From Pseudoalteromonas luteoviolacea NCIMB 1944 (GTDB lineage: Bacteria > Pseudomonadota > Gammaproteobacteria > Enterobacterales > Alteromonadaceae), in NCBI RefSeq assembly GCF_001625565.1, contig NZ_AUXS01000037.1, positions 1 through 64,000 of the forward strand: a stretch of 64,000 nt of DNA, in the 5' to 3' direction. A model generated the notes under the pieces. That model was not told the DNA's origin, did no database searches, and saw only the letters and a list, made by a program, of their open reading frames with translations. Positions 16,242 to 26,277 of this stretch are shown one piece after another. The position numbers and the translations under genes were made by a program. How positions within the stretch are numbered: the stretch's first letter is position 1; the number at the start of each line of letters is the position of its first letter.

Positions 16242-17801
16242 CTAGCGCATAGCCATCATCATTTTTGCTGGCTCTTCCAAGTATGACTTCCACAAATTAT
16301 TGAAACGAGCAATGGTTCCACCATCAATAACTCGATGGTCGCCAGACCAACTAACTTGCATAATAGAGCGTGATACTACGTTACCGTTTGCATCAAACCT
16401 TGGCAAATGTTGCAGCTTACCGAGCGCTACAATTGCCACTTCAGGTTTGTTAATGATCGGTGTAGCAGTCGTGCCACCAATTGCACCAATGTTAGATATC
16501 GATATCGTGCCACCTTTTAAGTCATCTGGTGATACACGCCCTTCTCTGGCCGCATCAGTAAGCTTTGTCACCGCCTCAGCAACATCGACAATCGACTTGT
16601 TTTGGCACCCTTTGATATTTGGTACCAACAAACCTAACTTACTGTCGACTGCCATACCAATATTATGGTCATCAAAATAGGTGATTTCCGTGCAGTCATC
16701 ATTCACTTGAGAGTTCAAGATTGGGAACTCTTTAATTGCCAATGATAGCGCTTTGATAAAGAATGGCATCATTGTCAACTTAATGCCTTGCTTCGCATAC
16801 TGCTCTTTCAAAGACAATCTCAGTGCGATTAGATCTGTTAAATCAATTTCATCACTGTAGGTAAAATGCGGAATTGTAGAAACAGATGCTACCATTTGCT
16901 TGGCCATCGCAGCTTTCATGCCGCGAATAGGCTCAACGCGTGTGCCACCAACTCTTGGCGTCGCTACTGGCGCAACTGGACTTTGAGGCTCAGTTGTCGC
17001 TACAGCTGGCGCAGCACCTTGTTTAAGGAATTTTTCTAGGTCTTCTTTATAGACACGACCATTTTTGCCACTGCCTGGGACCAATCGAATATCAATATCC
17101 ATTTCGCGAGCACGGCGTCTAACTGCTGGAGAAGCGACCGCTTTACCATTGACGACAGGTGCCTGGGCTGCTGGTGTTTCGACAGCTTGTGGTTTATGTA
17201 TAGCAAGCTCAGCTTCAACTGATTTCGCAGGTGTTGATGTAGCACCAACAGAGTCCGCCAAACGAACTTGGAATAATGGGCTGTGTACTTGAGCAATATC
17301 GCCCTTTTGGTAGTAAAGCTTTTCAACAATGCCATCATACTTAGCAGGTATTTGGACAAGCGCTTTGTCAGTCATCACATCGCAAACTGCTTGATCTTCT
17401 TTGATTGACTCACCTTCGCTTACTAACCACTCAACGATTTCACACTCAACTATCCCTTCACCAATATCTGGCAAGATAAAGTCTTCAAGGTGTTCACCCT
17501 GTGTGCTTACTGCCTGTTCACTCTCTTCAACAGCATTGTTCGCAGCCTCTTGTGGTGCCTCACCTGCTACGTTCATTGCAAATAGCGGCTCATGTACTTT
17601 TGCGATGTCGCCTTTTTCATAATGCAGTTGTGTGATCACACCGTCATGGACCGCAGGAATTTGTACTAAGGCTTTGTCAGTCATAACATCACAGATTGGC
17701 TGATCTTCTTTAACTGTTTCGCCGACTGCCACTAACCATTCGACAACTTCACATTCAACAATGCCTTCGCCGATATCTGGTAAAATAAACTCTTTAGACA
17801 T
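16242..17801 (-). CDS. bkdB: Branched-chain 2-oxoacid dehydrogenase E2 (dihydrolipoyl acyltransferase)
   Basis: A 519-residue E2 core of the branched-chain alpha-ketoacid dehydrogenase complex, which makes branched acyl-CoAs from Val, Leu and Ile. It has two N-terminal lipoyl domains with lipoyl lysines Lys43 and Lys146 (both in VMTDKALVQIP), an E1/E3-binding domain (ASPAVRRRAREMDIDIRLVPGSGKNGRVYKEDL), and a C-terminal acyltransferase domain with His489 and Asp493 in GDHRVIDGG. Two lipoyl domains are typical of Alteromonadales. The complex's E3 is not in this operon, so a shared Lpd must be used. It lies nine bases after the E1 beta gene. Confidence 0.95.
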   Translation of the reverse strand: MSKEFILPDIGEGIVECEVVEWLVAVGETVKEDQPICDVMTDKALVQIPAVHDGVITQLHYEKGDIAKVHEPLFAMNVAGEAPQEAANNAVEESEQAVSTQGEHLEDFILPDIGEGIVECEIVEWLVSEGESIKEDQAVCDVMTDKALVQIPAKYDGIVEKLYYQKGDIAQVHSPLFQVRLADSVGATSTPAKSVEAELAIHKPQAVETPAAQAPVVNGKAVASPAVRRRAREMDIDIRLVPGSGKNGRVYKEDLEKFLKQGAAPAVATTEPQSPVAPVATPRVGGTRVEPIRGMKAAMAKQMVASVSTIPHFTYSDEIDLTDLIALRLSLKEQYAKQGIKLTMMPFFIKALSLAIKEFPILNSQVNDDCTEITYFDDHNIGMAVDSKLGLLVPNIKGCQNKSIVDVAEAVTKLTDAAREGRVSPDDLKGGTISISNIGAIGGTTATPIINKPEVAIVALGKLQHLPRFDANGNVVSRSIMQVSWSGDHRVIDGGTIARFNNLWKSYLEEPAKMMMAMR

Positions 17802-17810
17802 GACTTATCC

Positions 17811-18788
17811 TTAAAATTCCACTGACTTTTTAATTGCTTCAAACACTTTTAGTGCATCTGGCACATACTCTTTTTCAAGTGCTAAAGGATATGGCGTATC
17901 TAAACCACAAACACGCTCAATGGGTGATTCTAAGTGTAAGAAACACTCTTTTTGAATAGTCGCCGCGATTTCTGCACCGAAGCCGTTCGTGATTGGTGCT
18001 TCATGACTGATAACCAATCGACCGGTCTTCGTCACCGATTCAATTAACGTCTCAGCATCCCAAGGTAAAATTGAGCGAAGATCGATAATTTCACAGCTGA
18101 TCCCGGCTTCCTCTGCTTTAATAGCTGCCTGCTCAATGATTTCCATTTGTGCACCCCAAGCGAGCACTGTAATGTCAGAGCCCTCTTTAACCACTTCAGC
18201 CTTGCCGATTTCAATGCTGTAATCTTCTTCTGGTACTTCACCAACAGATGCGCGGTACAAACGCTTCGGTTCAAAAAAGATCACCGGGTTGTCATCTTTG
18301 ATACAAGCTCTCAATAAACCTTTAGCTTGATACGGGTTACGCGGTACAACTAATTTCAAGCCTGGTGTGTGCGCAAAATATGCTTCAGGTGATTGTGAAT
18401 GATACAAACCACCGGCAATGCCACCACCATAAGGGGTGCGAATTGTTAAATTGCCTACGTCGAACTCATTACCTGAACGGTAGCGGAATTTTGCCGATTC
18501 ATTGACGATCTGGTCAAATGCCGGAAAAATATAGTCTGCAAATTGAATTTCAGCTAATGCTGGAGCGCCGAAAGCAGCAAGACCATTGGCAAACCCTAAA
18601 ATACCTTGTTCAGTCAATGGCGTGTTAAACACACGGTGCTTGCCATATTTTTCTTGCAATCCAGACGTTGCACGGAAAACACCACCAAAATAACCAACAT
18701 CTTCCCCAAAAATACACGCTTGAGGGTGTTCTGCCATACTAATATCTAGCGCCGAGTTAATGGCGTGTAACATATTCATTTTAGCCAT
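17811..18788 (-). CDS. bkdA2: Branched-chain 2-oxoacid dehydrogenase E1 beta
   Basis: A 325-residue E1 beta subunit (transketolase-like pyrimidine-binding and C-terminal domains). Clear family segments are [43 protein letters not shown] and [20 protein letters not shown]. With E1 alpha it performs thiamine-diphosphate-dependent decarboxylation of branched 2-oxoacids and acylates the lipoyl groups of E2. The start codon overlaps the stop of E1 alpha (TAATG), so the two subunits are probably translationally coupled. Confidence 0.95.
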   Translation of the reverse strand: MAKMNMLHAINSALDISMAEHPQACIFGEDVGYFGGVFRATSGLQEKYGKHRVFNTPLTEQGILGFANGLAAFGAPALAEIQFADYIFPAFDQIVNESAKFRYRSGNEFDVGNLTIRTPYGGGIAGGLYHSQSPEAYFAHTPGLKLVVPRNPYQAKGLLRACIKDDNPVIFFEPKRLYRASVGEVPEEDYSIEIGKAEVVKEGSDITVLAWGAQMEIIEQAAIKAEEAGISCEIIDLRSILPWDAETLIESVTKTGRLVISHEAPITNGFGAEIAATIQKECFLHLESPIERVCGLDTPYPLALEKEYVPDALKVFEAIKKSVEF

Positions 18789-20005
18789 TATTTAATTCTC
18801 CCTGCTGTCACTGGATAGGCATCTGGATATTGCTTGATATGCTCTTTGAGTTCTTCGTATTGTTTTTGTAGTGCTGGAATTGGCGTGTCGTAAACATCCG
18901 AAACAAGCTCTTCAAGTGCTGGCTTTTGTACTTTTTCTGCTACTTTCAGTGCGGCTAGGATCTCTTCACGAATTTTATCTTTAATCGCTTCGTCTTCATT
19001 CTCATCTAACCAGCCTTGTTTCAACAACCAAGATTTAAATCTGGCCACAGGGCAGCTGTTCTTGAATTCAGCTTCTTCATCTTTTGTGCGGTAACCTGAA
19101 GGATCATCAGATGTTGAGTGTGCGCCTAAACGGTAAGCAATTGACTCAATTAATACAGGTTCACCTGTAGAAACTGCAATTTCACGGGCTTTTTTAGTTG
19201 CTTCGTAAACAGCCAGTGTATCGGCACCATCTACACGAATTGTTTTGATCCCGTAACCTACACCACGAGCGGCAATACCATCCCCCTTAAACTGCTCGTC
19301 CGCAGGAGTCGAGATTGCGTAGCCATTGTTGCGCGCAAAGAATATCACCGGCGCTTTGTGAACCGCAGCCATATTCAAACCCGCGTGAAAATCACCTTCA
19401 GAAGCAGCACCTTCGCCAAAATAACAAATCGTTACGTTGTCGATTTCTGAGCTAAGCTCACCTGATTCCTTATCAATATGCTTTAGCTTTTGACCATAAG
19501 CATATCCAGTTGCCTGAGGGATCTGCGTACCTAGAGGTGATGAGATAGTCAGGTAATTCAGTTCATTCGAGCCATAATGCACAGGCATTTGACGGCCCTT
19601 ACCCAAATCCTTTTCGTTTGAGAAAAGCTGGTTCATAAACTGTTCTAGTGTAAAACCTCTGTAGTGGAGGGCTGCTTGCTCACGGTACTGAGCCATGATC
19701 ATATCATCTTGTTTTAACGCAGCAGCACTGGCTGTAATTGCCGCCTCTTCGCCTAAACACTGCATGTAAAAGCTTATCCGACCTTGGCGCTGAGCAGCCT
19801 GCATACGTTCATCCAACAAACGGATAAATCTCATCGTGCTATATATTTTAAGTGCAGTCTCTTTATCTAATTCAGGCTTAGTTGCGCCATCTAAGATATC
19901 TCCCTGCTCACTTAAAATTTTCAATGTTGGGATGTTAAGCGCATGACCATCGATAAACTCGAGTGCATGGCTTATATTTAACGATATGTTATTGGGGTTA
20001 GTCAT
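18788..20005 (-). CDS. bkdA1: Branched-chain 2-oxoacid dehydrogenase E1 alpha
   Basis: A 405-residue E1 alpha subunit. The thiamine-diphosphate motif is visible as [22 protein letters not shown], followed by [10 protein letters not shown] and the phosphorylation-loop-like [15 protein letters not shown]. First gene of the three-gene bkd operon; a perfect palindrome about 130 bp upstream of the start is a good candidate operator for the branched-chain amino acid regulator LiuR. Product is cytoplasmic. Confidence 0.95.
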   Translation of the reverse strand: MTNPNNISLNISHALEFIDGHALNIPTLKILSEQGDILDGATKPELDKETALKIYSTMRFIRLLDERMQAAQRQGRISFYMQCLGEEAAITASAAALKQDDMIMAQYREQAALHYRGFTLEQFMNQLFSNEKDLGKGRQMPVHYGSNELNYLTISSPLGTQIPQATGYAYGQKLKHIDKESGELSSEIDNVTICYFGEGAASEGDFHAGLNMAAVHKAPVIFFARNNGYAISTPADEQFKGDGIAARGVGYGIKTIRVDGADTLAVYEATKKAREIAVSTGEPVLIESIAYRLGAHSTSDDPSGYRTKDEEAEFKNSCPVARFKSWLLKQGWLDENEDEAIKDKIREEILAALKVAEKVQKPALEELVSDVYDTPIPALQKQYEELKEHIKQYPDAYPVTAGRIK

Positions 20006-20137
20006 AACCTACCTTCTCTTGTTGTCATCGCCAATTTGCAATACTTGCAGCCAATAGCATTGACATAAAGCCCGCGGATTGATTTTTGAATAATTAGTGC
20101 GGTAAATGCAAATTACTTAAATTAAAGCTTTTGCCAC

Positions 20138-20153
20138 TTTACGTTAACGTAAA
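20138..20153. promoter_or_regulatory. Perfect 16-bp palindrome, candidate LiuR operator
   Basis: TTTACGTTAACGTAAA is fully self-complementary and sits in the 245-bp region upstream of the bkd operon. As I recall, LiuR, the MerR-type regulator of branched-chain amino acid degradation in gammaproteobacteria, binds ACGT-containing palindromes of this kind; the site was matched from memory. Confidence 0.65.
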
Positions 20154-20250
20154 CGGTTATTCAACTAATCCTAGATGAATAACCGATAATTTGCATTTTT
20201 ATTCTGGAAAGATTTCGATACGGTTACAAAAAAACTTTTATTTCAGAGGG

Positions 20251-21282
20251 TTAAACAAAGTTTTCGTTCACTTCCATAGGGATTACGGTTAATAATGCAC
20301 GTTGACCTAGTGCTACTTTAGCATTCGGGAAGATAATTGCTTCGCCTTCTACTTCTGCAAATATCTCTGTATTTCCATCAGTTGCAAGTAGTTCACCCTT
20401 TGCAAATCCAGTGAAGTTGACCGCAGAATCAGGGAAAGGAAATGAAAAATCTTCACATGTCCGATTAATAGTTCGATGAACAGTAAACAGCTCAAAATCT
20501 TTTGCATCAAAATCTTTATATTTAACTTCTTTTTGGCTAATTAATGCACTAAGAGTTTGCTTTGTTGCTTCAAAACTCGCCATATTATTTTGGCCAAACG
20601 GTTTCACTTGCCCAAGTTCAACAGTGAATGCGTCAGCTTCGAATTGCTTTGACGAAAAGTAGCTGAATGTTGTGGCTGACGAACTCATCATTAGCACAGT
20701 ATTGACTCCGCAAGACAACAAGAACTGCAACTGTGACTTTTTCCAAGGCTTGCCATGCAAGAAAGGATAGACTGCAAATTTTTCGTTTTTTGAGCCACGG
20801 ATCGCCGTATGCAAATCGTAATGGGCACGATATCGGCCAATTTCAACACTGGTGAAAAATTCGCGCACATACTTTTCTAGATTCGCGGCACGGAGTTGCT
20901 CGGGGTTATCACTCTTGTTTTCATGCGCACCATTAAACAAGCGGTTTAAATTTTCATCGACAAAACGCTTGCCAATATTAATTGACTTTGGGTTGCCATA
21001 AATAAATAGAACTCGCTGCTTTAATTCAAGTTCACCGAGGATAATTTGCTTGATCAACTCGTCGCAAATTTCGATTGGTGCTGTTTCATTTCCATGGACC
21101 GCACTTGAAAACACAAAGTCTTTTTGTGTTTCACATTGAGGCGTAAATTGGATAACACCGGTGTCTAATACTTTAACCTCAGTACCGTTTTCCAATGTAA
21201 ATTGGCTCGGCGCTAATTCAAACTCATTTTCACGAGTTATGGTTAAAAAGTCCCCTGTTGCTTTTAATGTATCAAGGTACAT
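20251..21282 (-). CDS. astE: Succinylglutamate desuccinylase / AstE family
   Basis: A 343-residue zinc carboxypeptidase-like enzyme of the AstE/aspartoacylase family. Metal ligands are visible as His63 and Glu66 (VHGNETAP) and His158 (HYDLHTAI), with a probable catalytic glutamate in AFTVELGQV. AstE removes succinate from N2-succinylglutamate in the last step of arginine catabolism (AST pathway). The other ast genes are not in the window, which is common for astE in related marine genera. It lies downstream of pgm... on the opposite side of a terminator, so it is probably its own unit. Confidence 0.85.
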   Translation of the reverse strand: MYLDTLKATGDFLTITRENEFELAPSQFTLENGTEVKVLDTGVIQFTPQCETQKDFVFSSAVHGNETAPIEICDELIKQIILGELELKQRVLFIYGNPKSINIGKRFVDENLNRLFNGAHENKSDNPEQLRAANLEKYVREFFTSVEIGRYRAHYDLHTAIRGSKNEKFAVYPFLHGKPWKKSQLQFLLSCGVNTVLMMSSSATTFSYFSSKQFEADAFTVELGQVKPFGQNNMASFEATKQTLSALISQKEVKYKDFDAKDFELFTVHRTINRTCEDFSFPFPDSAVNFTGFAKGELLATDGNTEIFAEVEGEAIIFPNAKVALGQRALLTVIPMEVNENFV

Positions 21283-21314
21283 ACTGTCACCTTATGAGAG
21301 ATGTGAAAAAAGAA

Positions 21315-21337
21315 AAAGGCCATATAAAATGGCCTTT
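21315..21337 (-). terminator. Terminator after pgm
   Basis: AAAGGCCAT / ATGGCCTTT, a perfect 9-bp stem with a five-base loop, followed on the minus strand by a T-rich run (TTTTTCTTTTTTC counting into the stem). Confidence 0.88.
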
Positions 21338-21350
21338 AATAATTGGATTA

Positions 21351-22988
21351 TTAGCTAATCACGCTATCTACTAGCGCTTTCGCAGCACTTTCAAGTTCAG
21401 CTAAATGCGTTTCACCTTTGAATGACTCAAGGTAAATTTTATAAATGTCTTCAGTACCAGACGGTCTGGCTGCAAACCAACCTGACTCTGTAACTACTTT
21501 TAACCCACCTATCGCTGCGCCGTTACCTGGCGCATGGGTAAGAATGTCTGTGATTTTGTCACCAGCTAGTGTATCAGCTTTGACATCATCTACACTGAGC
21601 GCTTTTAATCTGGCTTTTTGCCCGTCGTTTGCTGGCGCATCGATTCGTTTGTAGCTTGGTGCACCAAATGCTTGCTCTAATTCTTTATACCGTTCAGAAG
21701 GTGTTTTTCCTGTAACCGCTAAAATTTCAGCAGCTAAAAGCCCCAAAATAAAGCCGTCTTTGTCGGTATTCCAAACATCACCATTCTTTCGTAAAAATGA
21801 AGCTCCGGCACTTTCTTCACCGCCAAACGCAAGCCATTTTTCACTGAGCCCTTCAACAAACCACTTAAAACCAACTGGTACTTCGTAAACTTCATTGCCG
21901 TGGCTTTGCACAACTTTGTCAATCATGCCGCTCGATACCAAAGTTTTGCCCACTTTAATATTGTCTGCCCAATCACGGTTTTGCAGCAAATAATCAATTG
22001 CAACAGCTAAAAAATGATTGGGGTTCATCAAACCATCTTTAGTGACAATACCGTGGCGGTCATAGTCTGGGTCATTACCAATGCCAATATCATAGTCATC
22101 TTTAAGTGCAATTAGGTTGGCCATTGCGAAAGGAGAAGAGCAATCCATTCTTATTTTGCCATCTTTGTCTAACGGCATAAACGCAAACCTAGAGTCAACC
22201 TCATCATTCACAATCGTCATATTTAAGCCATATCGCTTAGCGATAACCGGCCAAAAATTAATCCCAGAACCACCGAGTGGGTCAATGCCAATATTGACGT
22301 TTGCTTTTGAAATGGCCTCAAAATCTATGACATTCGCTAAGTCTTCAACGTAAGGCGTGATCAAATCTTCATATTTGATAAAACCAGAACGCTTTGCTTT
22401 TGCATAAGGAAATAACTGCACCTCGACTAAATCTTCACGCAGCAATTGGTTTGCACGTTGCTCAATCCAGTTCGTGACATCGGTATCTGCTGGTCCGCCA
22501 TTTGGCGGGTTATACTTAAAGCCGCCGTCCTCGGGTGGATTATGCGAAGGTGTTACTACGATGCCATCCGCCAATTCATGGGGATGGGTGCGATTGTGGC
22601 AAACTATAGCGTGGCTCACTACGGGCGTTGGCGTGAAATCGTCATTTTCTTGGGTAATAACCTGTACTTCATTTGCAACTAATACTTCAATCGCTGAGTT
22701 GAAAGCTGCCTCAGAAAGTGCATGTGTATCTTTACCAAGATAAAGCGGACCGAATATGTTATTGGCCTTTCTATAATCACAAATAGCTTGAGTAATCGCT
22801 AAAATATGTGACTCATTAAATTTCACGTTGTACGAACACCCGCGGTGACCTGACGTGCCAAATGCAACACATTGTTCCGGGTTAGATTCAAGATCTGGCT
22901 CATTTAAATAATAAGCTGAAACCAGCTTTGGTATGTTAGCGAGCTGTGACTTAGGAGCTTTTTTGCCTGCGTTTGGATGGTTTGCCAT
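21351..22988 (-). CDS. pgm: Phosphoglucomutase (alpha-D-glucose phosphate-specific)
   Basis: A 545-residue enzyme interconverting glucose 1- and 6-phosphate in the cytoplasm. Key features are GTSGHRG (substrate contact), the active-site serine Ser148 in [11 protein letters not shown], the metal loop DPDYDRHG, and the sugar-binding [10 protein letters not shown]; the C-terminal phosphate-binding element is [13 protein letters not shown]. Length equals E. coli Pgm (546). I chose the ATG at 22988, preceded by AAGGAAATG; a GTG one codon upstream is possible. seqA lies about ten bases upstream, so seqA-pgm form the operon known from enterobacteria. Confidence 0.95.
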   Translation of the reverse strand: MANHPNAGKKAPKSQLANIPKLVSAYYLNEPDLESNPEQCVAFGTSGHRGCSYNVKFNESHILAITQAICDYRKANNIFGPLYLGKDTHALSEAAFNSAIEVLVANEVQVITQENDDFTPTPVVSHAIVCHNRTHPHELADGIVVTPSHNPPEDGGFKYNPPNGGPADTDVTNWIEQRANQLLREDLVEVQLFPYAKAKRSGFIKYEDLITPYVEDLANVIDFEAISKANVNIGIDPLGGSGINFWPVIAKRYGLNMTIVNDEVDSRFAFMPLDKDGKIRMDCSSPFAMANLIALKDDYDIGIGNDPDYDRHGIVTKDGLMNPNHFLAVAIDYLLQNRDWADNIKVGKTLVSSGMIDKVVQSHGNEVYEVPVGFKWFVEGLSEKWLAFGGEESAGASFLRKNGDVWNTDKDGFILGLLAAEILAVTGKTPSERYKELEQAFGAPSYKRIDAPANDGQKARLKALSVDDVKADTLAGDKITDILTHAPGNGAAIGGLKVVTESGWFAARPSGTEDIYKIYLESFKGETHLAELESAAKALVDSVIS

Positions 22989-22997
22989 CACATTTCC

Positions 22998-23546
22998 TTA
23001 TAGGTAGTCTCGAACGGTTTCTGCTTGCTGCTGAGTGTAGCCTAAAATTAGCGCAACCTCGTGCAGCATCATTTTCTTACGCGTGGTGTTTGAATTGGTC
23101 ATGACCCAATATTCACTATCAGTGATATTTTTTGGATTCATACTGCTCCCGCTTTCAAGCAACGCTTCTTTACTTGTTGCGAAGTAAATTCTGTCTCGCC
23201 CTTTGATTTCAAGAACCTTATTAAACTGGGCCTTATGAGTACGATGAAATGCAGCCAAAATAAATAAAAAGCGCCCTACTACACCTTTTTGCATAGCGAG
23301 TTCTTCTTTATTTAGAATGTTAAATACGTTTGCAGACTCTCGTACTGGTTCTATTTTCTCTTCTACCTTGTTCTCAATTTGAACAGGTTCTGCTTCTTTT
23401 ACTTCGGTTTGAATGGTTCCCGAATTGCCTTGAGTTGGCTCTAATTCTAATAAACGACGCAGGATCTGTGAGGCGCTCTCACCAATACTCTGCGTATTGC
23501 TTGCAATGTATTGATATAGCTCGTCATCTATTTCTATTGTTTTCAT
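22998..23546 (-). CDS. seqA: Replication initiation modulator SeqA
   Basis: A 182-residue DNA-binding protein that sequesters hemimethylated GATC sites after replication and limits re-initiation at oriC. The N-terminal oligomerisation segment (MKTIEIDDELYQYIASNTQSIGESASQILRRLL) and the C-terminal hemimethylated-DNA-binding domain (FLFILAAFHRTHKAQFNKVLEIKGRDRIYFA) are both intact, joined by a charged linker. Presence of SeqA implies Dam methylation in this organism. It precedes pgm in the same operon and is divergent from ybfF. Confidence 0.95.
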   Translation of the reverse strand: MKTIEIDDELYQYIASNTQSIGESASQILRRLLELEPTQGNSGTIQTEVKEAEPVQIENKVEEKIEPVRESANVFNILNKEELAMQKGVVGRFLFILAAFHRTHKAQFNKVLEIKGRDRIYFATSKEALLESGSSMNPKNITDSEYWVMTNSNTTRKKMMLHEVALILGYTQQQAETVRDYL

Positions 23547-23671
23547 GCTTGTCCTGTCATTTTATACATCTACCGCATCTGGGGGGATTATATCTAAATT
23601 TTTCTTCTTCCTCTACGGCTTTGATTTTTGAATTAAGACTGGCAAAATAGCCGCGCAAACTTGGAGGTAGT

Positions 23672-24445
23672 ATGTTACTTAATTTTAAACAAAGTGGATT
23701 AGACCAAAATAACGCCAAAACTGTGATCTTGATCCATGGCTTATTTGGCTCTCTTGAAAACCTAAACGTGATTGCTAGAGCATTGGAGTCAAGTTTCAAT
23801 GTCATTAACGTAGATCTGCGTAATCACGGTCGGTCGTTCAAAAGTGATGACATGAATTATCAAGTTATGGCTGAGGACATACTCTCTCTGATACACCACT
23901 TTGGGTTGGATAAGGTGACTCTTGTAGGTCACTCAATGGGTGGCAAAGTAGCGATGCAAGTGGCTATGCTTGACGAGCAAAAAGTAGAAAAGCTGGTCGT
24001 TTTGGATATTGCGCCGGTAAAATACCACTCAAGACATGACACTATCATTCATGCTCTTAACCAAGTCAGTCAGCAAACGCCGACGAGTCGAAGCGCAGCA
24101 GACAAAGTGATGTCTGAGTATATTGAAGAGCTTGGTGTAAGACAATTTTTGTTGAAAAGCTTAGCCAAAAACGAGCAAGGTACGCTTGAATGGCGATTTA
24201 ACTTACCGATAATAGAAGAAAATTATTCCCATATTATCGAGAACATAGATACACCTCGTACCTGTTTGTGTGATACGCTGTTTATCAAAGGAAACAACTC
24301 CGACTATATTTTGCCAGAACATAAAGATGCAATTGTCAGTGCTTTTGCAAAAGCACGAGCAAAAATCATCCAAGGAGCTGGTCATTGGCTGCATGCTGAA
24401 AAGCCCGAGGCTGTCAATCGTTCTATTATTGATTTTATTCAATAA
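23672..24445 (+). CDS. ybfF: Alpha/beta-fold acyl-CoA esterase YbfF
   Basis: A 257-residue esterase. It has the oxyanion segment LIHGLFGSLENL, nucleophile Ser88 in GHSMGG, and a catalytic His in GAGHWLHAEKP. E. coli YbfF hydrolyses palmitoyl-CoA and malonyl-CoA in vitro. GGAGG six to ten bases before the ATG decides the start. It lies divergent from seqA and upstream of DUF2788-ybfE-fldA-fur, the same order as in E. coli and its relatives. Confidence 0.9.
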   Translation: MLLNFKQSGLDQNNAKTVILIHGLFGSLENLNVIARALESSFNVINVDLRNHGRSFKSDDMNYQVMAEDILSLIHHFGLDKVTLVGHSMGGKVAMQVAMLDEQKVEKLVVLDIAPVKYHSRHDTIIHALNQVSQQTPTSRSAADKVMSEYIEELGVRQFLLKSLAKNEQGTLEWRFNLPIIEENYSHIIENIDTPRTCLCDTLFIKGNNSDYILPEHKDAIVSAFAKARAKIIQGAGHWLHAEKPEAVNRSIIDFIQ

Positions 24446-24493
24446 TTGTCGGATTTTTTTATACGGCGAAACTTAATTTATTGTCGTTAGATA

Positions 24494-24502
24494 TGCTATA
24501 GT
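24494..24502 (+). promoter_or_regulatory. Extended -10 promoter element before the DUF2788 gene
   Basis: TGCTATAGT is an extended -10 box (TGn plus TATAGT), with a weak TTAATT -35 about 17 bases upstream. It lies 32 bases before the DUF2788 start codon, so the DUF2788-ybfE-fldA genes may have their own promoter. Confidence 0.5.
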
Positions 24503-24533
24503 AGCCGCCGTTTAAGGTTTTAGTAGTGCAAAG

Positions 24534-24755
24534 ATGATCAGTCAATACATAAATGAGTTTGAAACTCTTGGTTTTTACTTTGCTCTCGCATGTATATTCT
24601 TTCTTATTGGAATGGCCATTCAGGACGTTTTAAAGAAAGGTGACGTGCCTAAATTTGGTCGATACATCGTTTGGCTGGTGTTGTTTTTAGGTTGTTCAGG
24701 TTTCATAGCCAAAGGAGTTATCCAAGTGTTTTGGCAAGGTGCGGGTGTTGGTTAA
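24534..24755 (+). CDS. DUF2788 small membrane protein
   Basis: A 73-residue protein with two hydrophobic segments (YFALACIFFLIGMAI and YIVWLVLFLGCSGFIAKGVI). This matches DUF2788, a small conserved inner-membrane protein of unknown function found just before ybfE in many gammaproteobacteria. Its stop overlaps the start of ybfE (TAATG), indicating translational coupling. Confidence 0.85.
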   Translation: MISQYINEFETLGFYFALACIFFLIGMAIQDVLKKGDVPKFGRYIVWLVLFLGCSGFIAKGVIQVFWQGAGVG

Positions 24756-25033
24756 TGGCCAAGTCTGAATTAGATAGAACAACTATCGACTTATTTGAGA
24801 ATGAAAAACGCCCAGGTCGGCCAAAAACAAATCCCTTACCCAGGGAAATGCAGCTCAAGATCAATAAGCGTAATCAAATTAAAAGAGATAGAGCAAGAGG
24901 GTTAAAGCGCGTAGAGTTCAAAGTTTCTTCAGAACTTTACCAAGCGCTGAGTGATATGGCTGAAGAACAAAATATCAGTCGTAGCGCACTCATAGAAACC
25001 ATCTTGCAAGAGAAATTAGCGATTAATAGATAA
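24755..25033 (+). CDS. ybfE: YbfE, LexA-regulated small DNA-binding-like protein
   Basis: A 92-residue protein starting MAKSELDRTTIDLFENEKRPGRPKTNPL, with a GRPK element and a C-terminal ribbon-helix-helix-like segment (RVEFKVSSELYQALSDMAEEQNISRSALIETIL). In E. coli this gene is LexA-regulated, but its job is not known. The true start is 24755, overlapping the DUF2788 stop; an 84-base longer reading would run through the DUF2788 gene. No clear SOS box (CTGT-N8-ACAG) is seen immediately upstream here. Confidence 0.85.
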   Translation: MAKSELDRTTIDLFENEKRPGRPKTNPLPREMQLKINKRNQIKRDRARGLKRVEFKVSSELYQALSDMAEEQNISRSALIETILQEKLAINR

Positions 25034-25046
25034 AGGTAAGTAATTA

Positions 25047-25574
25047 ATGGCAAGCGTAGGTATTTTTTTCGGCAGTGATACGGGTAACACCGAACACGTT
25101 GCTAAACTGATCCAAAAAGAACTTGGTAAAAAATTAATTGATGTAAAAGATATTGCTAAAAGCAGCAAAGCAGACATCGAAGAGTTTGACCTAATTTTAT
25201 TTGGTATCCCTACTTGGTACTACGGTGAAGCACAGTGTGATTGGGATGATTTCTTCCCTGAGTTAGAAGAAATTGATTTCGAAGGTAAGCTAGTTGCAAT
25301 TTTCGGTTGTGGTGACCAAGAAGATTACGCTGAGTACTTCTTAGATGCGATGGGTATGGTTAATGACATCGTGACAGAACGTGGTGCTATCGTGGTTGGC
25401 CACTGGTCAACTGAAGGCTACGAATTCGAAGCTTCTAAGGCCCTTGTTGATGACAACCACTTTGTTGGTTTAGGTATTGATGAAGACCGTCAACCAGAGC
25501 TCACTGAAAAGCGTATTAAAGATTGGTGCGCGCAAGTGCATGATGAAATGTGTTTAAGCGAGTTAGAAGATTAA
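25047..25574 (+). CDS. fldA: Flavodoxin I
   Basis: A 175-residue long-chain flavodoxin, an FMN electron carrier used by radical-SAM enzymes, methionine synthase activation and other reductions. The phosphate-binding loop is SDTGNTEHVAKLI; flavin-flanking aromatics lie in PTWYYGEAQCDWDDF and GCGDQEDYAEYFLDA. It is preceded by AAAGGTAAG and follows ybfE by 13 bp; fur comes next with its own promoter region. Confidence 0.95.
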   Translation: MASVGIFFGSDTGNTEHVAKLIQKELGKKLIDVKDIAKSSKADIEEFDLILFGIPTWYYGEAQCDWDDFFPELEEIDFEGKLVAIFGCGDQEDYAEYFLDAMGMVNDIVTERGAIVVGHWSTEGYEFEASKALVDDNHFVGLGIDEDRQPELTEKRIKDWCAQVHDEMCLSELED

Positions 25575-25598
25575 TTCTTCAAATTAGTCAAACAAGCT

Positions 25599-25657
25599 TT
25601 GACTTGTTGCCCGTGCACGTTATTCTTAAGAAAATGGTCGTGCTTATTCTTAAGAAT
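25599..25657 (+). promoter_or_regulatory. fur promoter region with twin TTCTTAAGAA palindromes
   Basis: Two copies of ATTCTTAAGAA lie at 25622-25632 and 25646-25657, 24 bases apart, between fldA and fur. The first overlaps a plausible -10 (TATTCT) spaced 16 bases from TTGACT. The second is a perfect 12-bp palindrome. The spacing, slightly over two helical turns, suggests cooperative binding of a regulator to the fur promoter. Confidence 0.5.
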
Positions 25658-25690
25658 TGAAGTAAAAGATAATAGATTGAGACAGATTAA

Positions 25691-26137
25691 ATGACTGATC
25701 ACAACTTAGAGCTTAAAAAGGCGGGCTTAAAAGTCACCTTACCACGTATAAAAATTCTCGAGATCTTGCAATCTCCTGAAAACCAACATATCAGTGCAGA
25801 AGATGTTTATAAAATTTTGCTAGATAAAGGCGAAGAAATTGGTTTAGCAACAGTATACCGTGTATTAAACCAATTTGATGATGCTGGTATTGTGACACGC
25901 CACCACTTTGAAGGCGGCAAGTCAGTTTTTGAATTATCAGGTAGCACACACCATGACCACTTAGTTTGTTTGAAGTGTGGAAAGGTTATCGAATTTGAAG
26001 ATGATGTGATCGAAACTCGTCAGCTTGAAATTGCAAAAAGCAATGGTATCAAGCTAACTAACCACTCACTATACCTTTACGGTGAGTGTGAAGATGCAGA
26101 AGCTTGTAAAAAGTTTTCAGAATCTGACGACTCTTGA
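25691..26137 (+). CDS. fur: Ferric uptake regulator Fur
   Basis: A 148-residue metal-responsive repressor. The winged-helix N-terminal part (LKKAGLKVTLPRIKILEILQ... EEIGLATVYRVLNQFDDAGIV) is followed by the metal-binding element HHDHLVCLKCGKVIEFEDD and a second cysteine pair (CEDAEAC) forming the structural zinc site. Length equals E. coli Fur. Iron-loaded Fur represses iron uptake genes, likely including receptors such as the one in this window. A strong terminator follows. Confidence 0.96.
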   Translation: MTDHNLELKKAGLKVTLPRIKILEILQSPENQHISAEDVYKILLDKGEEIGLATVYRVLNQFDDAGIVTRHHFEGGKSVFELSGSTHHDHLVCLKCGKVIEFEDDVIETRQLEIAKSNGIKLTNHSLYLYGECEDAEACKKFSESDDS

Positions 26138-26165
26138 TGACAATATACACTGTATAATTTTGATT

Positions 26166-26192
26166 AAGCCAGCACATTGCTGGCTTTTTTTT
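26166..26192 (+). terminator. Terminator after fur
   Basis: AAGCCAGCA / TGCTGGCTT perfect 9-bp stem with a three-base loop and a run of eight T. Confidence 0.93.
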
Positions 26193-26277
26193 GCTTTAAG
26201 AATACTTACTTTAGGCTTTATGCCATTCACTAAAAGGTCACATGTTTACTGCTCAACGTTTATTGAATTCGCTTAGC

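Noticed and set aside
16242..20005. Pyruvate or acetoin dehydrogenase identity for the E1/E2 operon
   Set aside because: The E1 alpha N-terminus, two-lipoyl E2 and the LiuR-like site fit the branched-chain enzyme better; substrate remains inferred from family style.
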